Positions 17,902-26,260 of a stretch of 64,000 nt of DNA are shown piece after piece. The stretch's first letter is position 1, and every line of letters starts with the position of its first letter. Under the pieces are notes generated by a model that ran no database searches, was not told the origin of the DNA, and worked only from the letters and a program-made list of their open reading frames with translations. The DNA is from Polynucleobacter sp. MWH-S4W17 (GTDB lineage: Bacteria; Pseudomonadota; Gammaproteobacteria; Burkholderiales; Burkholderiaceae), in NCBI RefSeq assembly GCF_018687535.1, contig NZ_CP061295.1, positions 1,674,001 to 1,738,000 of the forward strand. The letters are read 5' to 3'. Position numbers and translations under genes: made by a program.

Positions 17902-19095
17902 ATGAATAAGACAACCCAGACGATCGATACCCACTCAGTCATGTTTATTACACCGCGCCCTGATGTGATCATGGTCGAAGGTAAGGGTTCATGGCTCACT
18001 GATAACAATGGGAAACGCTATTTGGATTTCTTGCAAGGCTGGGCCGTGAATTGCTTAGGTCACTGCAACCCAGGAATGATTGAGGCGCTCAATAAGCAAG
18101 CAAAGACACTCATTAACCCTAGTCCGGCATTTTTTAACGAGCCGATGATTGGCTTATCGAATCTACTGACTGAAAACAGCTGTTTTGACAAAGTCTTCTT
18201 TGCCAATAGCGGAGCTGAAGCGAATGAAGGCGCCATTAAGTTAGCGCGCAAATGGGGTCAACTCAATAAATCTGGCGCATTTGAGATCATCACGTTTGAT
18301 CACAGCTTTCATGGCCGCACACTAGCAACGATGAGTGCTTCCGGAAAGCCAAACTGGGACACGATGTTTGCCCCACAAGTGGCGGGCTTTCCGAAGGCGG
18401 ATTTGAATGATTTGGAATCCGTTAAAAAACTCGTAACCGACAAAACCGTTGCAGTCATGCTTGAACCTGTTCAAGGTGAAGGTGGCGTGATTCCAGCGAC
18501 TCAAGAATTTATGCGTGGGCTACGTAAATTCACCAAAGAAAATAATATTCTGTTAATTGCCGATGAAGTGCAGGCTGGTTGCGGACGTACCGGTACGCTC
18601 TTTGCTTACCAAAACTATGGCATTGAGCCAGACATCATGACCTTGGGCAAAGGGATTGGTGGAGGCGTTCCTTTGGCAGCCCTATTAGCAACTGATGCGG
18701 TAGCTTGCTTTGTACCTGGCGATCAAGGTGGGACCTATAACGGCAACCCACTCATGACTGCTGTAGGTATTAGCGTCATTGAGCAACTACTAGCTCCAGG
18801 ATTTTTGGACAGCGTTAAAGCCAAAGGTGCATTACTCAAGTCTGAATTACTCAAGCTTTGCGCAGAATTTAATCTTGAAGGTGAGCGTGGCGAAGGATTG
18901 CTACGCGCATTGATGCTTGGAAAAGATATTGGCCCAAAACTGGTTGATCTTGCCAGGGATCGCAGTCCTGAAGGCTTGTTGATTAATTCACCAAGACGAA
19001 ACTTGTTACGCTTTATGCCTGCTTTAAATGTATCGGACGATGAAATTCGTGAGATGTGCAATATGCTGCGTGAGCTGCTAAAGCAAGTTGGCTAA
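17902..19095 (+). CDS. argD: Acetylornithine-type aminotransferase (class III, PLP)
   Basis: A 397-residue class III aminotransferase. Signatures are GAEANEGAIKLARKWG, FHGRT near residue 135, the ADEVQAGCGRTG segment with the PLP-contacting Asp, and the Schiff-base lysine in TLGKGIGGG near 250. The best match is the acetylornithine/succinyldiaminopimelate aminotransferase group (ArgD), which takes part in arginine and possibly lysine synthesis. Other class III members share these motifs, and it is about 18 kb from argG-argF, so the substrate is less certain than the class. It converges on ispH with a 3-base gap. Confidence 0.78.
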   Translation: MNKTTQTIDTHSVMFITPRPDVIMVEGKGSWLTDNNGKRYLDFLQGWAVNCLGHCNPGMIEALNKQAKTLINPSPAFFNEPMIGLSNLLTENSCFDKVFFANSGAEANEGAIKLARKWGQLNKSGAFEIITFDHSFHGRTLATMSASGKPNWDTMFAPQVAGFPKADLNDLESVKKLVTDKTVAVMLEPVQGEGGVIPATQEFMRGLRKFTKENNILLIADEVQAGCGRTGTLFAYQNYGIEPDIMTLGKGIGGGVPLAALLATDAVACFVPGDQGGTYNGNPLMTAVGISVIEQLLAPGFLDSVKAKGALLKSELLKLCAEFNLEGERGEGLLRALMLGKDIGPKLVDLARDRSPEGLLINSPRRNLLRFMPALNVSDDEIREMCNMLRELLKQVG

Positions 19096-19098
19096 GCT

Positions 19099-20040
19099 CT
19101 ACCCAATTAGGTTTTTAGGTAGAGAGAAAGTCACTTCCTCTATTACTCCATCAAGCGCCCTTACCTGTCTAGGGCCAAACTCCTGAATTTGGCTAACAAT
19201 CGATTGCGCCAAGCTCTCCGGCGCTGATGCGCCCGCAGTTAAACCAACCCGTTTTTTACCAGCAAACCATTCTGGCTTGAGCTGTTCCGGAGCGTCCACC
19301 ATGTAAGACGGAACGCCAAGCTTTTCAGAAAGCTCACGCAGGCGATTGGAGTTCGAGCTTGTCGCACTTCCCACCACAATAACGACCTCAACCTGAGGCG
19401 CCATGAATTTCACAGCATCTTGACGATTCTGAGTGGCATAACAAATATCTTGTTTGCGGGGCTGAACAATATTGGGAAACTTCATCGTTAGCGCATCGAC
19501 AATTTCTTTTGTCTCATCTACTGAGAGTGTTGTCTGGGTAACAAATGCAATCTTTTCATCTGCCGGGAAAGGCAAAGAGCCCACATCGCCAACTTTTTCG
19601 ATTAAGAAAACGCCTTCTTTCACCTGCCCCATCGTTCCTTCAACTTCAGGATGTCCAGCATGACCAATCATCAATACCGTGAAGCCATCTTTACACATCT
19701 TGACAACCTCAAGGTGAACCTTGGTAACCAGCGGGCATGTAGCGTCATACACCTGCAAACCTCGCGCTTCAGCATCCCTACGAACTTCCTGAGAAACGCC
19801 ATGAGCACTAAATACAACAATGCCCCCTTTGGGAACATCATGCAATTCATCTACGAATACCGCACCCTTCTCGCGCAACTCATTGACTACATAAGCGTTG
19901 TGCACAATTTCATGGCGCACATATATTGGTGCACCAAAACGAATGAGTGCCTCGTTGACGATATTGATAGCACGATCTACGCCCGCGCAAAAACCACGCG
20001 GCTGAGCCATCAAAATTTCTGGGTTATTAAAGTCGCTCAT
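19099..20040 (-). CDS. ispH: 4-hydroxy-3-methylbut-2-enyl diphosphate reductase
   Basis: Last enzyme of the MEP isoprenoid pathway, converting HMBPP to IPP and DMAPP. The 313-residue protein has the three cysteines that hold the iron-sulfur cluster: PRGFCAGVDRA (Cys18), DATCPLVTKVH and DICYATQNRQ. It also has SAHGVS and the GHAGHPEVEGTMGQ segment. Length is typical. It lies 3 bases after the FKBP gene, the same slpA-ispH pairing seen in many proteobacteria, so the two form one transcript. Confidence 0.96.
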   Translation of the reverse strand: MSDFNNPEILMAQPRGFCAGVDRAINIVNEALIRFGAPIYVRHEIVHNAYVVNELREKGAVFVDELHDVPKGGIVVFSAHGVSQEVRRDAEARGLQVYDATCPLVTKVHLEVVKMCKDGFTVLMIGHAGHPEVEGTMGQVKEGVFLIEKVGDVGSLPFPADEKIAFVTQTTLSVDETKEIVDALTMKFPNIVQPRKQDICYATQNRQDAVKFMAPQVEVVIVVGSATSSNSNRLRELSEKLGVPSYMVDAPEQLKPEWFAGKKRVGLTAGASAPESLAQSIVSQIQEFGPRQVRALDGVIEEVTFSLPKNLIG

Positions 20041-20043
20041 GGT

Positions 20044-20490
20044 TTACAAAATCGCCACAATCTCTGCTTCAAAAGTTACCGGTCTGCCTGCCAATGGGTG
20101 ATTAAAGTCAAACCAAGCGCCCTCTTCATTGATCGATTGCAGCACGCCTGCATATTGAGCGCCACCAGGCGCGTTGAACTCAATCACATCCCCCGGATTA
20201 AATTCCACGTCGTCATCGCGACCTTCTTTAAGCGCCTTCAAAGATACCCATTGCACTAAATCCTCTTTGCGCTCACCAAAACTTTCTTCCGGCGCTAGCA
20301 ATGCACTTTTTTTCTCACCAATACCCAAGCCCAACAATACATTCTCAAAGCAAGGAGCAAATTGTCCAGACCCCATCAAAACCGTCGCAGGACGATCGAC
20401 AAAAGTGTTGATGTAATCCTCCCCACTGGGCAAAGTGAGCCGATAGTTGAGGGTCAGATAGGAATTAGGCAAAACAGTAAGCTTAGTCAT
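20044..20490 (-). CDS. slpA: FKBP-type peptidyl-prolyl isomerase, SlpA type
   Basis: A 148-residue peptidyl-prolyl cis-trans isomerase with the FKBP core split by the IF chaperone insertion (LAPEESFGER ... FNPGDVIEF) and the family's HPLAGRPVTFEAEIVAI end. It resembles E. coli FkpB/SlpA, which sits next to ispH there as well. The ATG at 20490 is preferred over the upstream in-frame start at 20526 because the fold begins there and TACAAT ends 6 bases upstream of it. It has no Shine-Dalgarno sequence. Confidence 0.88.
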   Translation of the reverse strand: MTKLTVLPNSYLTLNYRLTLPSGEDYINTFVDRPATVLMGSGQFAPCFENVLLGLGIGEKKSALLAPEESFGERKEDLVQWVSLKALKEGRDDDVEFNPGDVIEFNAPGGAQYAGVLQSINEEGAWFDFNHPLAGRPVTFEAEIVAIL

Positions 20491-20496
20491 AAGGTG

Positions 20497-20502
20497 ATTG
20501 TA
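20497..20502 (-). promoter_or_regulatory. Putative slpA-ispH -10 hexamer
   Basis: TACAAT on the minus strand with a 6-base gap (CACCTT) to the slpA ATG; predicted leaderless start. Confidence 0.5.
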
Positions 20503-20520
20503 TCTAGGCCTGCGCTGGCT

Positions 20521-21216
20521 GTGCATTCCCCCATTACGGGCTGGCCAAAAAATGAGCAGCCTCGAGAAAAACTGCGCTTAAATGGCGCAGCGTCACTTTC
20601 TGATGCAGAACTACTTGCCATCTTTTTGCGGGTTGGGGTTAAGGGTAAAAGTGCTGTTGCACTAGCTAAAGATCTACTGCATCACTTTGGGAGCCTCCCT
20701 CGACTATTGGCCAGCACCCCCGAAGAATTCACACGCCTCCATGGCATGGGGCTTTCCAAATGGTCTCAAATTCAGGCGGCATATGAGCTAGTTAAGAGAA
20801 GTCTAGAGGATGGCTTGACCCATGACCCTATCTTTTCATCGCCCAACCATGTCAGGGAGTTCTTGCAGGCCAAAATTGGCCGTCTCCCCCATGAGGTCTT
20901 TCTGTGTCTCTACTTAGACTCCCGGCTTCACCTGATTGAGTGTGATGAGCTTTTTAGGGGGTCTATTACCCAAACAGCCATCTACCCCCGTGAAATCCTA
21001 AAAGAAGCCCTTGCTAAAAATGCTAGCGCCCTCATCGTGGCCCACAACCACCCCAGTGGCAATCCATTACCGAGCGAAGCAGATCAAAAACTCACCAAAG
21101 TATTAGCAAATGCCTTGCAACTGGTAGATATTCAGCTCTTGGATCACTGTATTGTGAGTGGCAGCGGTTTTTTCTCTTTTTCTGACTCTGGGCTTATGGA
21201 TATTGGTCTTAAATGA
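20521..21216 (+). CDS. radC: RadC-family JAMM/MPN protein
   Basis: About 231 residues. The N-terminal helix-hairpin-helix-like part (ASLSDAELLAIFLRVG, LHGMGLSKWSQIQAA) is followed by the RadC JAMM metal-site motif AHNHPSGNPLPSEAD near residue 180. Despite the name, a direct role in repair has not been established; the JAMM site suggests a metallopeptidase or nuclease. The start is uncertain: the frame stays open leftward through slpA on the other strand to 20362. I chose GTG 20521, the first start clear of slpA that gives the usual N-terminus before PREKL. Confidence 0.85.
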   Translation: MHSPITGWPKNEQPREKLRLNGAASLSDAELLAIFLRVGVKGKSAVALAKDLLHHFGSLPRLLASTPEEFTRLHGMGLSKWSQIQAAYELVKRSLEDGLTHDPIFSSPNHVREFLQAKIGRLPHEVFLCLYLDSRLHLIECDELFRGSITQTAIYPREILKEALAKNASALIVAHNHPSGNPLPSEADQKLTKVLANALQLVDIQLLDHCIVSGSGFFSFSDSGLMDIGLK

Positions 21217-21320
21217 TAGTAAATGCTAACTTGATAGGTAATTTTCTACCTAGATACCCCCTTTATACTGAATTCCCCCCAAACAAAGCCATTTAGGGCT
21301 AGCCGAAAATAGGCTGAGAC

Positions 21321-21329
21321 TGATACAAT
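21321..21329 (+). promoter_or_regulatory. Extended -10 promoter of rpmB-rpmG
   Basis: TGATACAAT fits the extended -10 form TGnTAnnnT. Transcription would begin near 21336 and give a leader of about 25 bases carrying GGAG before the rpmB ATG. Upstream, 21217-21320 holds only a short inverted repeat (TAGGTA/TACCTA at 21235-21252). Confidence 0.5.
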
Positions 21330-21360
21330 CTTCTTTTTTCGCAATTAATGGAGTTATGTC

Positions 21361-21594
21361 ATGGCAAAAGTTTGCCAAGTCACTGGGAAGAAGCCGATGG
21401 TTGGCAACAATGTATCCCATGCAAACAATAAAACGAAGCGTCGCTTTTTGCCGAATTTGCAAAATCGTCGTTTCTGGGTTGAATCTGAAAACCGTTGGAT
21501 TAGCTTGCGCTTAACCAATGCTGGTTTGCGCGTTATCGACAAGAACGGCATCGATGCTGTGTTGTCTGATCTTCGTGCACGTGGCGAAATTTAA
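21361..21594 (+). CDS. rpmB: 50S ribosomal protein L28
   Basis: A 77-residue basic protein of the L28 family, recognised by [21 protein letters not shown] and the RRFLPNLQ and [12 protein letters not shown] segments. It is part of the large ribosomal subunit. GGAG lies 9 bases before the ATG. It is followed after 11 bases by rpmG, the usual L28-L33 pair. Confidence 0.97.
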   Translation: MAKVCQVTGKKPMVGNNVSHANNKTKRRFLPNLQNRRFWVESENRWISLRLTNAGLRVIDKNGIDAVLSDLRARGEI

Positions 21595-21605
21595 GGAGCG
21601 CACAA

Positions 21606-21773
21606 ATGGCTAAAGGCGGCAGAGAAAAAATCAAGTTAGAGTCATCAGCAGGTACTGGTCACTTCTATACAACTTCAAAAAACAAGCGTACAAAGCCTGA
21701 GAAAATGGAGATCATGAAATTCGATCCAACCATTCGCAAGCACGTTGCTTACAAAGAAACAAAGCTGAAGTAA
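21606..21773 (+). CDS. rpmG: 50S ribosomal protein L33
   Basis: A 55-residue protein ([20 protein letters not shown] ... [24 protein letters not shown]). This form lacks the zinc-binding cysteines and is therefore the zinc-independent L33 type. GGAG (21595-21598) lies 7 bases before the ATG. Second gene of the rpmB-rpmG operon. Confidence 0.97.
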   Translation: MAKGGREKIKLESSAGTGHFYTTSKNKRTKPEKMEIMKFDPTIRKHVAYKETKLK

Positions 21774-21786
21774 TTTTTACTTCAAG

Positions 21787-21823
21787 CAATAAAAAACCCG
21801 CTGAAGTAGCGGGTTTTTTATTG
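21787..21823. terminator. Bidirectional terminator between rpmG and the desaturase
   Basis: CAATAAAAAACCCGCT pairs with AGCGGGTTTTTTATTG around a 5-base loop. The A-run on the left and T-run on the right allow it to end both the rightward rpmBG and the leftward desaturase transcripts. Confidence 0.9.
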
Positions 21824-21862
21824 CCTAGAAATTCTTCCAAGCGCTTGGTTTGCAATTTATCT

Positions 21863-23056
21863 TTAGGCGTAACGACGCAATCTCAAAGAGAACTCACGCA
21901 GACTTGTTAAGCCACTGTCTTCAGCGCGCTGACACCAAGCATGCAGCTGAGAAAGTAATTGCTCTTTAGTGCTGTTGGAGCGACCCCAGATAGCCTGTAG
22001 CTCACGACGCATCTCAATCATTTTGCGTAGCTGAGCATTACTCGCCATGAGCTCTTCAAGCTTTGCTTTCTCTTGCTCAGTTAAACGAGATTCATCCTTA
22101 GCTAGCCAAGTACGCGCATCACTTAAATGCGTTGCCAAGACTTGCATGTGCTGCACTTCATTGCCAAAGAAGTTACGCAATGTCTTGCTATAACGAGCCA
22201 TGATTTCATAACGGTTTGCAATGATAGCCTCTAGGGTGCTTTGATCAGCAGGACGCAAATCGCTTAGTACCGGCTTAGGCGGCGTCTTCTTCACAGTAGC
22301 CAAGCCAACTGCGCTCATGATCTGAATATACATCCAACCAATATCGAACTCATACCACTTGTTCGACAGCTTCGCACTCGTTGCAAAGGTGTGATGATTA
22401 TTGTGCAGCTCTTCGCCACCAATCAAAATACCCCAAGGCACAATGTTTCGGGAAGCATCTTCGCAATCAAAATTACGATAGCCCCAGAAGTGACCAACAC
22501 CATTAATGATGCCGGCTGCGGTAATTGGAATCCAGAGCATTTGCACTGCCCAAACTGTTAGGCCAACCGCGCCAAACAAAAACACATCGATGATGAGCAT
22601 GATGGCAACGCCCTGCCAAGAAAACTTAGAGTAGATGTTGTGCTCGATCCAGTCATCTGGAGTACCGTGACCAAATTTATTCAAGGTCTCTTGATTGGCC
22701 GCTTCTTTTTTATAGAGCTCAGCGCCACGAGAGAGCACTGTATTGATACCCAAAACCTGTGGGCTATGAGGATCATCAACTGTTTCACATTTAGCGTGAT
22801 GTTTGCGATGGATGGCCGCCCACTCTTTGGTAACCATGCCGGTTGTTAGCCAAAGCCACAAACGGAAGAAGTGAGAAACAATGGGATGCAGATCCAAAGC
22901 CCGGTGGGCTTGGCAGCGGTGCAAGAAAATCGTTACCGCAGCAATCGTGATGTGCGTAACGATTAAGGTGAAAACAACTATCTTCCACCAAGACCAATCC
23001 AAATATCCATTAGCAAGCCAATGGAGGAACAAATCAAAACCTGAAGCTGTATTCAA
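21863..23056 (-). CDS. Membrane fatty acid desaturase (delta-9 type)
   Basis: A 397-residue membrane enzyme with the three histidine boxes of acyl-lipid/acyl-CoA desaturases: HRCQAHR near residue 47, HRKHH near 85 and HNNHH near 220, between pairs of hydrophobic helices. These bind the di-iron centre that puts a double bond into fatty acyl chains, likely adjusting membrane fluidity. The C-terminal about 130 residues are a helical, charged extension (SRLTEQEKAKLEELMASNAQ) that longer bacterial members carry. The start is a TTG with AGGGA upstream; no in-frame ATG was found nearby. The electron donor is not encoded adjacent to it. Confidence 0.88.
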   Translation of the reverse strand: MNTASGFDLFLHWLANGYLDWSWWKIVVFTLIVTHITIAAVTIFLHRCQAHRALDLHPIVSHFFRLWLWLTTGMVTKEWAAIHRKHHAKCETVDDPHSPQVLGINTVLSRGAELYKKEAANQETLNKFGHGTPDDWIEHNIYSKFSWQGVAIMLIIDVFLFGAVGLTVWAVQMLWIPITAAGIINGVGHFWGYRNFDCEDASRNIVPWGILIGGEELHNNHHTFATSAKLSNKWYEFDIGWMYIQIMSAVGLATVKKTPPKPVLSDLRPADQSTLEAIIANRYEIMARYSKTLRNFFGNEVQHMQVLATHLSDARTWLAKDESRLTEQEKAKLEELMASNAQLRKMIEMRRELQAIWGRSNSTKEQLLSQLHAWCQRAEDSGLTSLREFSLRLRRYA

Positions 23057-23084
23057 AAGGGAATCCCTAAAGAGGTCTAAAACT

Positions 23085-24644
23085 TTATTTTAGTTCTTTA
23101 GGGGCCTTCTTGTTTTTGACCTTAGTCTCTTTTTGAGGGTCTTTTTCTGACTCGGCAACTGGGGCAGCAGCTTTTTTCTGGAATACAGCCCCAAAAAAGC
23201 CATCGGTTCCATGAATATGGGGCCATAACTGCCACCAAGGATTATCCGAGCTACAACCTACTGGTAATTTATCCTTAGGAAACAATGGCTTAAGAGCTTC
23301 AGCTGCCGGAACAGCCTCAAATTGAGGATGTTTTGCCAGAAAATCTTCGGCAATAGCTTGATTCTCCTGGGGTAACAGGCTGCAGGTGGCATAAACCAAG
23401 CGTCCGCCTGGTTTTAGCAAGCGCGCAGCAGAGGCCAAGATATTCATCTGCTTCTGATTGAGCTCCAAGACTCCAGCGGGGGTCTGGCGCCATTTCAGGT
23501 CGGGATTGCGGCGCAAGGTACCCATGCCACTACAAGGGGCATCCACTAGGACACGATCAATCTTGCCGGCCAAGCGTTTGATCTTGGCGTCATTCTCACT
23601 ATCAATCCACACTGGATGCACATTAGAAAGGCCACTACGGGCCTGCCTTGGCTTCAAATTCGCTAAACGACGCTCTGATGTATCTAAAGCATACAAACGC
23701 CCTGTAGAGCGCATGATCGCCCCAATCGCCAAAGTCTTGCCGCCAGCTCCAGCGCAAAAGTCAACAACCATCTCACCACGTTTAGGTGCAAGTAAGTAAG
23801 CCAAAAGCTGACTACCCTCATCTTGAACTTCAAACATACCGGCTTTAAAACCAGCAGTATTTTGCAGAGCAGGTTTGCCCATAATGCGCACGCCATCAGG
23901 CGCGTAAGGAGTTGGAATTGCTTGATAGCGACCGCCCAATGCATTCATCTGCACAAGCAGTTCTTCGCGATTGGTTTTCATGGTGTTCGCACGTAAATCT
24001 AACAGTGCTGGATGCATTAATGACTTAGCCAACTCTTCACGAGTCTCTTCACCGGGATATTTTCCAAATGCATCCCATAACCACTCTGGCAAATTGTTGC
24101 GCACGAGAGGATTTAATGCCGAAGGATCAACCGTTGCAAAACGTTGCAGCCACTCATATTCACCAGGCTTTAGAACGTGTGCCAAGTCGGCGATAGCGCT
24201 CTCTGCACGATTAGCAGAACCCAATCCACCCTCCGACAGAGCAGATAGCAAACCCAATAGGGCTAAGCGTCTAGGCTGAGAGCCTTCGCCGCTCGAAGCA
24301 AATTGAGAGAACTCATTTTTACGACGCAAAATGGCGAACGCACTCTCAGCAATCAAAGCACGATCGCGATTTCCTAGTTGTTTTTCTTCTCTGAAATAAC
24401 GACTGACTACTCGGTCAGCTGGCTGTTCAAAACTCAGCAATTCGGGAAGTAAGCGCTCAAGATGAATTGCATGCTGCGGCAATGCTTTTGCATTGGAAAA
24501 ATTCTTTTGGCCTTCTGGCGCAATTAAATTACCACTGGCATTGCGACGCTCAGGACGACGCAGCGGATCTTTCGATTTCGTTGCATAACTTTTATGGGGG
24601 GCTAGTCTGCTGCCAGATCTGCGGGGTGGACGTTCTGCACTCAT
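23085..24644 (-). CDS. RsmB-type RNA m5C methyltransferase
   Basis: A 519-residue SAM-dependent cytosine-5 methyltransferase of the RsmB/Sun/NOL1 group. It has a basic N-terminus, a NusB-like helical region around residues 60-200, then the catalytic domain with VVDFCAGAGGKTLAIG (SAM site), DAPCSGMGTLRRNPDLKW (motif IV Cys) and ATCSLLPQEN (motif VI catalytic Cys). The last about 30 residues are a Lys/Glu-rich tail. E. coli RsmB methylates C967 of 16S rRNA; the tails here differ from it, so the target is inferred. It overlaps purN by four bases (ATGA at 24641-24644). Confidence 0.87.
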   Translation of the reverse strand: MSAERPPRRSGSRLAPHKSYATKSKDPLRRPERRNASGNLIAPEGQKNFSNAKALPQHAIHLERLLPELLSFEQPADRVVSRYFREEKQLGNRDRALIAESAFAILRRKNEFSQFASSGEGSQPRRLALLGLLSALSEGGLGSANRAESAIADLAHVLKPGEYEWLQRFATVDPSALNPLVRNNLPEWLWDAFGKYPGEETREELAKSLMHPALLDLRANTMKTNREELLVQMNALGGRYQAIPTPYAPDGVRIMGKPALQNTAGFKAGMFEVQDEGSQLLAYLLAPKRGEMVVDFCAGAGGKTLAIGAIMRSTGRLYALDTSERRLANLKPRQARSGLSNVHPVWIDSENDAKIKRLAGKIDRVLVDAPCSGMGTLRRNPDLKWRQTPAGVLELNQKQMNILASAARLLKPGGRLVYATCSLLPQENQAIAEDFLAKHPQFEAVPAAEALKPLFPKDKLPVGCSSDNPWWQLWPHIHGTDGFFGAVFQKKAAAPVAESEKDPQKETKVKNKKAPKELK

Positions 24645-25270
24645 AATTTAAAAAATTGCGACTCCGGGGGTTGTAACTTCACTTGATTACCTTCTATGCG
24701 CAATCGTCCATCGAGGAACCATTTTACGGCCCGCGGGTAAATTTGATGCTCAGCAGCTAAAACACGAGCGGCCAAGGTGTCTGCATCGTCACTTTCCAGC
24801 ACTGGAACTGAGGCCTGACAAATTATCGGACCCTCATCCACACCCTCATTCACGAAGTGCACGGTGGCACCATGCTCCTTCACGCCAGCCTCTAGAGCCC
24901 GCTCGTGGGTATGTAAACCGGGGAAGGCGGGCAACAAGGCTGGATGGATATTGATCAAGCGACCCTCAAAATGGCGAATAAAGCCTGGAGTCAAAATTCT
25001 CATAAAGCCTGCAAGAACCACCAAATCAGCCCCTAAGGCATCAATCTGCGCAATTAAGGCAGCATCAAAGGATTCACGGGTCGCGTGCTCTTTATGCTCA
25101 ATGGTAAAGGCCGGAATACCCTGCGAGCGAGCAAAATCAAGGCCCTTAGCCGCCGAGTGATTCGCTATAACCCCAGCAAAAGTGACTGGCCATTGCTCTT
25201 TTTGAGCTATTTTGACGATGGCCTCGAAATTAGATCCGCGGCCGGAGATTAAGGTGACGATAGAAGGCAT
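24641..25270 (-). CDS. purN: Phosphoribosylglycinamide formyltransferase
   Basis: Third step of purine synthesis, transferring formyl from 10-formyl-THF to GAR. The 209-residue protein shows LISGRGSNFEAIV at the start, LAGFMRILTPGFI near residue 90, the catalytic NIHPALLPAFPG (Asn and His) near 110 and the HGATVHFVNEGVDEGPII segment with the catalytic Asp. The ATG at 25270 matches the family N-terminus better than the GTG at 25276, and TATATT ends 6 bases before it. First gene of a purN-rsmB unit. Confidence 0.95.
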   Translation of the reverse strand: MPSIVTLISGRGSNFEAIVKIAQKEQWPVTFAGVIANHSAAKGLDFARSQGIPAFTIEHKEHATRESFDAALIAQIDALGADLVVLAGFMRILTPGFIRHFEGRLINIHPALLPAFPGLHTHERALEAGVKEHGATVHFVNEGVDEGPIICQASVPVLESDDADTLAARVLAAEHQIYPRAVKWFLDGRLRIEGNQVKLQPPESQFFKL

Positions 25271-25276
25271 GCCCAC

Positions 25277-25284
25277 AATATAAT
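25277..25284. promoter_or_regulatory. Overlapping divergent -10 hexamers of purN and ribF
   Basis: Minus-strand TATATT (25282-25277) is 6 bases from the purN ATG, and plus-strand TATAAT (25279-25284) is 25 bases before the ribF GTG. They share four base pairs. Confidence 0.5.
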
Positions 25285-25309
25285 TGATGGCTACCCTGAA
25301 AGCGATTTT

Positions 25310-26260
25310 GTGAACGTATTCCGTGGCCCCACCCAGTTTTCTGCAGGACCTGCTTGTGCCCTAACCATCGGTAATTTCGATGGCGTGCACAGGGGTCATC
25401 GCGCCCTGCTCAAGGAGTTGGTTGATGGCGCCAAGGATCAAGGTCTGGTTAGTTGCGTAATGACCTTTGAGCCACATCCAAAAGAATTCTTTTCACCCGA
25501 ACAAGCCCCTCCCCGCATTCTGAATTTGCGAGACAAATTAGCCGCACTTGCCGAACTTGGTATAGATCGTGTTGTTGTAGAGCACTTCAACTCTGCTTTT
25601 GCCAAACTGTCGCCCGAAGAATTTGTTTCAGAAATTATTGTCAAACGACTGAACGCTAAATGGATTTTGATTGGTGATGATTTTTGCTATGGCGCAAAAC
25701 GTGCAGGGAACTTTGCCAGCTTGAAAGCTGCTGGTGAAAAATATGGCTTTAAAGTCTCTAGCATCCAAACCATTCAAGAAAATGGTGAGCGTATTTCTAG
25801 TTCTGCACTACGCACTGCGCTAGCTTGTGGTGATATGCAGTTAGCGGAAAAATTGTTAGGTCGTCCTTATGGAATTTCTGGCCACGTGATTCATGGTCAA
25901 CAGCTTGGACGTCAGCTTGGATTCCCCACTTTGAATTTAGCAGTTGCCAATCATCTCCACCATCGCAAGCCAGCAACCACTGGGATATTTACTGCACAGG
26001 TTTTAGGTCTAACCGATAACCCCCTTCCAGCAGTGGCTAGCCTGGGCGTCAGACCAACAGTAGAAGATGAAGGCAGAGTGTTGCTGGAAACTCACATCTT
26101 TGATTACAACGCGGATGTTTACGGAAAAATTATCACCGTAGAGCTATTAGAAAAAATCCGTGATGAGGCGAAGTACCCAGACCTCGAAACCCTTACACAA
26201 GCGATTGCAGCAGATGCAGCGCATGCCAGAAATTATTTCCAGAAAAAAGCTTATGTCTGA
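25310..26260 (+). CDS. ribF: Bifunctional riboflavin kinase/FAD synthetase
   Basis: Makes FMN and then FAD. The 316-residue protein has an N-terminal FMN adenylyltransferase domain ([16 protein letters not shown] near residue 22, [10 protein letters not shown] near 160) and a C-terminal riboflavin kinase domain ([11 protein letters not shown] near 205, and the [15 protein letters not shown] segment). The GTG start is the first codon consistent with the family N-terminus. It opens the ribF-ileS-lspA-coaBC-dut run and its last 8 bases overlap ileS. Confidence 0.94.
   Translation: MNVFRGPTQFSAGPACALTIGNFDGVHRGHRALLKELVDGAKDQGLVSCVMTFEPHPKEFFSPEQAPPRILNLRDKLAALAELGIDRVVVEHFNSAFAKLSPEEFVSEIIVKRLNAKWILIGDDFCYGAKRAGNFASLKAAGEKYGFKVSSIQTIQENGERISSSALRTALACGDMQLAEKLLGRPYGISGHVIHGQQLGRQLGFPTLNLAVANHLHHRKPATTGIFTAQVLGLTDNPLPAVASLGVRPTVEDEGRVLLETHIFDYNADVYGKIITVELLEKIRDEAKYPDLETLTQAIAADAAHARNYFQKKAYV

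Noticed and set aside
19097..19124. CTCTACC/GGTAGAG inverted repeat between argD and ispH as a terminator
   Set aside because: Seven-base stem with a 14-base loop and no T-run after it; it overlaps the ispH stop codon and may be chance.
19651..20259. 202-codon open frame on the plus strand
   Set aside because: It lies wholly antisense to ispH and slpA, both with clear motifs, and its translation shows no family features.
26160..26252. Longer N-terminus for ileS
   Set aside because: Would overlap the ribF kinase domain by about 100 bases; [10 protein letters not shown] at 26253 is the expected start.
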